Of a stretch of DNA of 64,000 nt, positions 58,620-64,000 are shown piece after piece; position 1 is the first letter of the stretch, and each line of letters starts with the position of its first letter. Below the pieces are notes generated by a model. It ran no database searches, was not told the DNA's origin, and saw nothing but the letters and a program-made list of their open reading frames with translations. The DNA is taken from positions 93,886-157,885 of the forward strand of contig NZ_CAUDZA010000002.1 of the NCBI RefSeq assembly GCF_958453765.1. Direction: 5' to 3'. The stretch comes from Phascolarctobacterium_A succinatutens_B. GTDB lineage: Bacteria > Bacillota > Negativicutes > Acidaminococcales > Acidaminococcaceae. Made by a program: the position numbers and the translations under genes.

Positions 58620-59735
58620 ATGACAAAACACGCAGTAACCTACGAACTAATTAAAGAATGTCCGCGCAGCGGTGCGCGTCTTGGCCGCTTGCATACGCCG
58701 CATGGTACGTTTGAAACTCCGATGTTTATGCCTGTCGGCACACAGGCAACGGTAAAGACTCTGGCACCGGAAGAGCTGTACGATATGGGCAGCCAGGTTA
58801 TTTTGTCGAATACCTATCATCTGTTTTTGCGTCCCGGTCACGAGCTGGTGCGCAAGGCAGGCGGTCTGCACAAGTTTATGAACTATAAACGCGGTATGCT
58901 TACCGACAGCGGCGGCTTCCAGGTATTCAGCCTGGGCGCTATGCGCAAAATCACCGAAGAGGGCGTAATGTTCCGCTCGCATATCGACGGCAGCAAGCAG
59001 TTCCTCTCCCCGGAGGTTTCTACTCAGGTGCAGGAGGCATTGGGCGCAGATATCGCAATGGCCTTTGACGAATGCATTCCGTATCCTGCTGATTTTGATT
59101 ACGCCAAGCGTTCTACCGAGCGTACCACACGTTGGGCTAAGCGCTGTCTGGAAACGCATACGCGTGAGGATCAGTCCATGTTCGGTATCGTACAGGGCGG
59201 TATGTATCCCGAGCTGCGCCGCATGAGCGTGCAGCAGCTGACGGAGCTTGATTTCGCCGGCTATGGTATCGGCGGTCTGTCCGTAGGCGAGCCGAAGCCG
59301 ATGATGTACGATATCCTTTCGCAAACCACTGAGCTGATGCCGAAGGATAAGGCGCGTTATCTTATGGGCGTAGGCACTGCCGACTGCATTGTAGAAGCAG
59401 TAAACCTGGGCGTTGATATGTTTGACTGCGTATTCCCGACACGTGTTGCCAGAAACGGCACCGCTATGACGCATACCGGCCGTCTGGTAGTACGTAACGC
59501 AACCTACGCAGAGGACTTCCGTCCGATTGAGGAAGGCTGCGACTGCTATGCCTGCCGCAACTTCAGCCGTGCTTATATTCGCCATCTGTTCAAGGCAGAG
59601 GAGATTTTCGGCCTGAGATTGCTGTCTATCCATAATCTGCATTTCCTGCTGCATTTCGCCAAGGAAATCCGTGAGGCTATCGCTAATGACTGCTTCCCTG
59701 AGTTCCGCGAAAGATTCTTAGAAAATTATCGTTGA
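58620..59735 (+). CDS. tgt: tRNA-guanine transglycosylase (queuine tRNA-ribosyltransferase)
   Basis: The 371-residue TIM-barrel enzyme swaps guanine 34 for preQ1 in GUN-anticodon tRNAs. The nucleophile region is LTDSGGFQVFSLGAMR and DIAMAFDECIPYP, the substrate loop is GIVQGGMYPELR and GIGGLSVGEPK, and the zinc site is CDCYACRNFSRAYIRHL (three Cys, one His). I start it at ATG 58620, 7-8 bases after AGGAG, two codons inside the longest open frame. It follows queA. Confidence 0.95.
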   Translation: MTKHAVTYELIKECPRSGARLGRLHTPHGTFETPMFMPVGTQATVKTLAPEELYDMGSQVILSNTYHLFLRPGHELVRKAGGLHKFMNYKRGMLTDSGGFQVFSLGAMRKITEEGVMFRSHIDGSKQFLSPEVSTQVQEALGADIAMAFDECIPYPADFDYAKRSTERTTRWAKRCLETHTREDQSMFGIVQGGMYPELRRMSVQQLTELDFAGYGIGGLSVGEPKPMMYDILSQTTELMPKDKARYLMGVGTADCIVEAVNLGVDMFDCVFPTRVARNGTAMTHTGRLVVRNATYAEDFRPIEEGCDCYACRNFSRAYIRHLFKAEEIFGLRLLSIHNLHFLLHFAKEIREAIANDCFPEFRERFLENYR

Positions 59736-59876
59736 TAACAAGGATTTTTCCGATTTACAGAGAATATATATAAGTGGTATAAATAAACCAAACTATTGCA
59801 TACTAAAATGTTTGCAAAAGGAACCTGCAAATATGTCCGAATTTGCGGGAAGTGATAAAATGTGGAGGTGTTCAAT

Positions 59877-60167
59877 ATGCAAGGTGGAGATACAATGGCT
59901 TTGCTCAATTCTCTCTGGCCCTTCTTTTTAATGGGCGGCATATTCTATTTCATGCTGTGGAAACCCCAGAAAAAAGAGCAGCAGAAAAGACAGGATTTGT
60001 TAAACAGCCTGAAGGAAGGCGACGAAATCATTACCATTGGCGGTATCTATGGTAAGATTACTGCTATTTCCGAAAAACGCGTTAAGGTAGAAGTTGCCGA
60101 AGGCGTAGTAATCGAAATGGCGCGCAATGCTGTCAGCGGCTTCCAAAACCCCGCTAAAAATTCCTGA
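59877..60167 (+). CDS. yajC: Preprotein translocase accessory subunit YajC
   Basis: The 96-residue protein has one membrane helix (LWPFFLMGGIFYFMLW), the family KPQKKEQQKRQDLLNSLKEG segment and DEIITIGGIYGKITAI. YajC associates with SecDF at the translocon. GGAGG lies eight bases before ATG 59877; the ATG at 59895 is an alternative. The order tgt-yajC-...-secD-secF is typical, here with one gene inserted. Confidence 0.93.
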   Translation: MQGGDTMALLNSLWPFFLMGGIFYFMLWKPQKKEQQKRQDLLNSLKEGDEIITIGGIYGKITAISEKRVKVEVAEGVVIEMARNAVSGFQNPAKNS

Positions 60168-60751
60168 TGGTGATTGCAGAAGAAAAAGTTGAGCTGCGCA
60201 AGTATTTTAAAAGGCTGCGGTTGCAATTGACCGCAGAGCAGGTTGCCTCCGGCAGCCTGCTGACTGCCCGTCAGATACTGGCCTGTGATGCATATCGCAA
60301 AGCGAACTGCATCATGGGCTATTTGGCTTTTGGCAATGAGCTGTCTGTAGATATGGTGCTGCAGCAGGCGCTGGCCGACGGCAAGACTGTTGCCGTGCCG
60401 CTGGTGCAGTCGGCAACGGAGATGGCTCCTGTTCAGTTGGAAAACATGCAGAACTTTGAGCTTGACCGTTACGGCATCCGCAGCGTCCGCCAACCGGCGA
60501 AGCTGCTGCAGCCGCAGCAGCTTGACCTAGTACTGGTGCCAGGAGTGGCCTTCGGCCGCGACGGCAGCAGACTGGGGATGGGCGCGGGCTATTACGACCG
60601 TTTTCTGCCGCAGGCGGAAAACGCATTGCTCATGGGCATCGCTTACGATGCTTTTATTCAGCCGAATCTGCCGCGGGATGAATTTGACGTGCTTGTACAG
60701 CTTTTAGCAAGTGAAAGCGGGATTACCACTCTCAGTCCGCTTAGCTTATAA
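60167..60751 (+). CDS. 5-formyltetrahydrofolate cyclo-ligase
   Basis: The 194-residue protein converts 5-formyl-THF to 5,10-methenyl-THF with ATP. Recognisable parts are the Lys/Arg-rich start EKVELRKYFKRLR, the FGNELSVDMVL segment with the substrate Glu, LVLVPGVAFGRDGSRLGMGAGYYDRFL (nucleotide loop) and the C-terminal FDVLVQ. The start overlaps the yajC stop by one base. Its insertion between yajC and secD looks incidental. Confidence 0.9.
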   Translation: MVIAEEKVELRKYFKRLRLQLTAEQVASGSLLTARQILACDAYRKANCIMGYLAFGNELSVDMVLQQALADGKTVAVPLVQSATEMAPVQLENMQNFELDRYGIRSVRQPAKLLQPQQLDLVLVPGVAFGRDGSRLGMGAGYYDRFLPQAENALLMGIAYDAFIQPNLPRDEFDVLVQLLASESGITTLSPLSL

Positions 60752-60795
60752 ATTAAATCCAGTTAATCCAAAAAAATCTTAAGGAGGAAGTTATT

Positions 60796-62034
60796 TTGCG
60801 TTGGAATGAATTCGGGAAATTTCTGATTGTCGCTTTGGCGATTATCGGCGGTTTCTGCGTATACATCTCGCCTCTGGCTAATTCCATTAAACAGGGCTTG
60901 GATCTGCAAGGTGGTACTCATGTAGTTTTACAGGCTGTGGATACGCCGGAACTTAAGGTTGACGATGACGCTGTCAACCGCAGTGTAAAGGTTATTGAGC
61001 GTCGTGTAAATGAGTTGGGCCTGACCGAACCTGTTATTCAGCGTCAGGGCAAGGACCGTATTATTGTTGAGCTGCCGGGCGTAAAGGACCCTGAAAAAGC
61101 TATTGCTATGCTGGGCCGTACCGCTATGCTGCAGTTCAAGGATGAAAGCGGCAAGGTTGTTCTTACAGGCAGTGACCTGAAGGACGCTAAGGCACAGGTT
61201 TCCCAAGGCAATCAGGCTGTAGTAGGCTTGGAATTTAATGATGAGGGCGGCAAAAAATTTGCTGACCTTACTGCCCGCAATGTAGGCAAAAAAATCGCTA
61301 TCGAGCTTGACGGCCAGGTACTGACTGCTCCTGTAGTACAGGAAGCTATCACCGGCGGTCATGCACAGATTTCCGGCTCCCGTAACGTTGAGGAAGCCGA
61401 GCATCTGGCAATCCTGCTGCGCAGCGGCAGTCTGCCGGTTAAAATCGAAGTTATGGAAAACCGTACCGTTGGTCCTACCCTCGGTCAGGATTCCAAAGAC
61501 AAGAGCGTTAAAGCCTTCAGCATCGGTATCATCGGCGTATTTGTATTTATGCTGCTGTTCTACCGTCTGGCAGGCGTAGTTGCGGACATTGCTCTGCTGC
61601 TGTACGTAATGCTGCTGCTGTTGGTAATGCGTTATCTGGGTGCAACATTGACACTGCCCGGTATCGCAGGTATTATCCTGTCTGTCGGCATGGCGGTTGA
61701 TGCCAACGTACTGATTTTCGAACGCTTCAAGGAAGAGGTTAAGCGCGGCAAAACTTTGCGCAGTGCGATGGATTCCGGCTTTGGCCGTGCTATCGTAACC
61801 ATCCTTGACTCCAACCTTACTACTATCATGGCTGCAGCCGTACTGTTCTACCTGGGCACCGGTCCTATCAAGGGCTTTGCTGTTACCCTGGCACTTGGTA
61901 CCTTGCTGAGTATGTTTACCGCAGTAACCGTTACCAAATTCCTGCTGCGCTTTTTGATTTACAGTAACATCACCAAGAGTCCCTTCCTGTTTGGTGCAAA
62001 AGCACCGAAAGCAAAAGAGGAGGTGGCTAAATAA
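60796..62034 (+). CDS. secD: Protein translocase subunit SecD
   Basis: The 412-residue protein uses the proton gradient to help pull secreted proteins through SecYEG. It has an N-terminal helix, SIKQGLDLQGGTHVVLQAV (D1 motif), a periplasmic domain with RRVNELGLTEPVIQRQGKDR, and five helices with GIAGIILSVGMAVDANVLIFERFKEE (D5). The start is TTG nine bases after AAGGAGG. It overlaps secF by one base (TAATG). It is shorter than the E. coli form (615), as usual in Firmicutes. Confidence 0.95.
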   Translation: MRWNEFGKFLIVALAIIGGFCVYISPLANSIKQGLDLQGGTHVVLQAVDTPELKVDDDAVNRSVKVIERRVNELGLTEPVIQRQGKDRIIVELPGVKDPEKAIAMLGRTAMLQFKDESGKVVLTGSDLKDAKAQVSQGNQAVVGLEFNDEGGKKFADLTARNVGKKIAIELDGQVLTAPVVQEAITGGHAQISGSRNVEEAEHLAILLRSGSLPVKIEVMENRTVGPTLGQDSKDKSVKAFSIGIIGVFVFMLLFYRLAGVVADIALLLYVMLLLLVMRYLGATLTLPGIAGIILSVGMAVDANVLIFERFKEEVKRGKTLRSAMDSGFGRAIVTILDSNLTTIMAAAVLFYLGTGPIKGFAVTLALGTLLSMFTAVTVTKFLLRFLIYSNITKSPFLFGAKAPKAKEEVAK

Positions 62035-62918
62035 TGAAGTTCTCTATCGTTAAGCGTTATAAAATTTTCTTCGCTATTACCATTACCTTCCTGATTATCG
62101 GTATCGGCTCCATGCTTTTCAAGGGCTTTAACCTGGGCATTGACTTTACCGGCGGCAGTATCATGGATTTGGAATTCAAAAATCCTGTTACCGTTTCTCA
62201 GGTACGTGAGGTGCTTAAAGAAAAGAATCTGGGCAATGCTATTATCCAGCTGGAAAGCAGCGACAGCAATGCCAAGAGCTCTAAGGGCGTGCTGATTCGT
62301 ACCGGCGTTATCAGCGACGAGCAGCGTCAGCAGGTAATGACCGACCTTAAGAGCAAGGTTGGTGACTTTGCTATCCAGCGTGTTGAAAACGTTGGTGCTA
62401 CCGTCGGCAGCGAGCTGATTCAACAGGCTGTTATGGCGATTGTGCTTTCCTGGTTCCTGATGATTGCTTATATCACCATCCGCTTTGAATTCCGCTTTGC
62501 TCTGGCAGCTATTGTCGCTTTGATTATCGACGTACTGGTAACTCTGAGCTATTTCTCCCTCTTCCATATGGAGCTTGATTCCTCCTTCGTTGCAGCTTTG
62601 CTGACGGTTGTAGGTTATTCTGTCAACGGTACCATCGTTATCTTCGACCGTATCCGTGAAAACCTGAAAATCCATCGCCGCAGCGAAAGCATGACAGAAA
62701 TGGTAGACAACAGTATCTGGCAGACCATGGGACGCAGTATCTATACTGTAGGTACATCTCTGTTTGCTGTTGTAGCTATCTTTATCTGGGGCGGTGAAAC
62801 TATCCGCAACTTCTCCTTTGCGATGCTGGTAGGCTTCTCCAGTGGTGCTTATACCTCCACCTTCCTCGCAGGTCCGTTATGGATGATGCTGCGTAAGCTG
62901 AAACCCGGCAGAGATTAA
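62034..62918 (+). CDS. secF: Protein translocase subunit SecF
   Basis: The 294-residue protein has six helices and the SecF signatures GFNLGIDFTGGS, GATVGSELIQQAVMAI, and TVVGYSVNGTIVIFDRIRENL. It works with SecD. Its ATG overlaps the secD stop. A terminator follows. Confidence 0.95.
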   Translation: MKFSIVKRYKIFFAITITFLIIGIGSMLFKGFNLGIDFTGGSIMDLEFKNPVTVSQVREVLKEKNLGNAIIQLESSDSNAKSSKGVLIRTGVISDEQRQQVMTDLKSKVGDFAIQRVENVGATVGSELIQQAVMAIVLSWFLMIAYITIRFEFRFALAAIVALIIDVLVTLSYFSLFHMELDSSFVAALLTVVGYSVNGTIVIFDRIRENLKIHRRSESMTEMVDNSIWQTMGRSIYTVGTSLFAVVAIFIWGGETIRNFSFAMLVGFSSGAYTSTFLAGPLWMMLRKLKPGRD

Positions 62919-62929
62919 TATTAAAGCTT

Positions 62930-62975
62930 ATAGCCTGTGTGCATTCGGAAAAATGAATGTCGCAGGCTATTTTTC
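62930..62975 (+). terminator. Terminator after secDF
   Basis: ATAGCCTG and CAGGCTAT with an inner TGCATTC/GAATGT stem, followed by TTTTTC. Confidence 0.85.
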
Positions 62976-63063
62976 TTGTTTTTGGCGGCTGAAAAAGCTA
63001 CAATAATAGGTGATATCGCAAGAGAAGCTTTTGTGTTTATCGGTGTTGTTAAGGAGAACTGGA

Positions 63064-63840
63064 ATGATTTATATTTTGAAATTTATCGCAGCATTTTGGC
63101 TGCCTCCGGGGTTGTTTGTGCTCCTGGGAATAATCTTGAGTGTTTATTTGTGGCGGCGGCGGCAAAACTTCGGCCGTTTTGCTTTCAGCTTAAGCGCTGT
63201 TTTGACGCTGCTGTTATATTTCAGCTCTACCTTATTGGGAGCCAAGCTGTTGGGGCAGCCGTTGGAGAACCGTTACAGCCAGCAGCAGCCTGACGCTGCG
63301 CAGGTGATAGTTGTTCTGGGCGGTGGCAGCGTCGGTTCCGTACCGGATGGCACTGAGCGCGGCGGCCTGATGTCCGCCGGTGCGGCGCGCCTGCTGACGG
63401 CAGCGCGCCTGGCGAAGCAGCATTCGCTGTCGGTGCTCATCAGCGGCGGGCAGGTGTTCAGCGATGGCGCAAGCGAGGCGCTGGTCGCCGAGCGTATTCT
63501 GCTGCAGCTGGGGCTGCCGCAGGAGCAGATTATCGTTGAAACCAAGGCAAGGACAACGCAGGAAAATGCTGCTTATACTGCTGCACTCTGCCGTGAACGC
63601 GGCTACAAAAATGTACTGCTGCTGACAAGCGCGCTGCATATGCCTCGTAGTATGCAGTTTTTTGAGCATTATCTTGGTGAGCAGGGCATTAAGGTTGCTG
63701 CCTATCCCTGCGATTACACGCTTAATCCGCATGGCAGCTTTAATCCGCGTTGGCTGGTGCCGCAGCTGCAGGCATTTGATATTACCTGTATGGCGCTGCA
63801 CGAATATGTCGGCATGGCAGGAGCCTTTTTGCAGCGTTAA
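63064..63840 (+). CDS. YdcF/ElyC-family (DUF218) membrane protein
   Basis: The protein (about 258 residues) has two N-terminal helices (LKFIAAFWLPPGLFVLLGIILSVYLW and FSLSAVLTLLLYFSSTLLG) and a DUF218 domain with QVIVVLGGGSVG, VLISGGQ, KARTTQENAAYTAAL and VLLLTSALHMPRSM. ElyC and SanA, the characterised relatives, affect envelope and peptidoglycan or lipid-carrier metabolism. ATG 63064 follows AAGGAG, inside a longer open frame. It stands alone after secDF. Confidence 0.88.
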   Translation: MIYILKFIAAFWLPPGLFVLLGIILSVYLWRRRQNFGRFAFSLSAVLTLLLYFSSTLLGAKLLGQPLENRYSQQQPDAAQVIVVLGGGSVGSVPDGTERGGLMSAGAARLLTAARLAKQHSLSVLISGGQVFSDGASEALVAERILLQLGLPQEQIIVETKARTTQENAAYTAALCRERGYKNVLLLTSALHMPRSMQFFEHYLGEQGIKVAAYPCDYTLNPHGSFNPRWLVPQLQAFDITCMALHEYVGMAGAFLQR

Positions 63841-63886
63841 AAAGCAGATGAAGTGAGAGCTGTCCGACGAAAACTTGTTGGTGAAT

Positions 63887-63915
63887 TTGCATATTTTACT
63901 GCTTTTTTGTATAAT
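63887..63915 (+). promoter_or_regulatory. Promoter of the last, partial gene
   Basis: TTGCAT (63887-63892), 17 bp, TATAAT (63910-63915). Confidence 0.78.
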
Positions 63916-63959
63916 AAGTAACAGATAGAAGTAAATATTATTTTTGAGTGGGGGATATT

Positions 63960-64000
63960 ATGAAAAAAATACTGTTTTTGATTTGTCTGCTGCTTTGTCT
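63960..64000 (+). CDS. Start of a secreted or lipoprotein gene (partial)
   Basis: Only the first 13 codons are in the window: MKKILFLICLLLC, a typical signal-peptide start with a Cys that could belong to a lipobox. GTGGGGGA lies about seven bases upstream and a good promoter further back, so it is likely a real gene, but its product cannot be named. Confidence 0.6.
   Translation, partial: MKKILFLICLLLC

Overview
The window looks like a chromosomal piece of a diderm Firmicute (class Negativicutes). Housekeeping order is Firmicute-like (yebC-ruvCAB-queH-spoIID-like-queA-tgt-yajC-secDF, a SAM-I riboswitch, strong AGGAGG ribosome sites), yet there are outer-membrane systems: two TonB-dependent receptors, ExbB/ExbD/TonB and an RND efflux pump. 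A gut-type, Acidaminococcaceae/Phascolarctobacterium-like anaerobe is a reasonable guess, but genus is inference.

Layout. 1-6430: the end of a fumarase-type hydro-lyase, a riboswitch-controlled metQ, then a possible cyclic-imide/amide utilisation group (SatP-like and DUF1097 membrane proteins, nitrilase-family hydrolase, imidase-type deacetylase, CxxC mini-protein, COG0523 metal GTPase). 6600-17200: ordinary metabolism (RlmI-type methyltransferase, CaiB-type CoA transferase, aminotransferase, AbgT-type transporter, PepT, tRNA-Ala, PpsA). 17208-19293: a small type IV pilus remnant (prepilin peptidase, PilM/N-like, PilO-like). 

19300-44600 is the accessory core. It holds a FecBCD-type ABC importer, a ChaN-like haem-binding-family protein, a TonB receptor, ExbB-ExbD-TonB, three 328-bp tandem repeats, a nitrogenase-like H-D-K operon, DUF3793 plus flavodoxin, an ABC exporter, decaying Rpn nuclease genes, a MerR regulator, a second TonB receptor with an orphan binding lipoprotein, and a second complete nitrogenase-like H-D-K operon. 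No nifE/N/B genes are present. The context suggests that the H protein (ATP-driven 4Fe-4S reductase), perhaps fed by the flavodoxin, reduces a D-K component acting on an imported iron compound or metallo-tetrapyrrole (haem or corrinoid). This is the best candidate for an undescribed system. Matching fragments show that the exporter and the second H-D-K operon lie in two copies of one duplicated segment, each having lost what the other kept. Two MerR-type promoters with 19-bp spacers and near-identical downstream sequence, and four TTAG-N6-CTRA sites, suggest two regulatory circuits.

44600-45180 is non-coding and rich in inverted repeats. 45193-50123 carries an RND pump with its fusion protein and a TetR regulator on the minus strand. 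50320-64000 is housekeeping: RmuC, NUDIX, YebC, RuvCAB, queuosine synthesis (QueH, QueA, Tgt), a SpoIID-domain protein, YajC/SecD/SecF, 5-formyl-THF cyclo-ligase, a YdcF-like protein and the start of a secreted protein.
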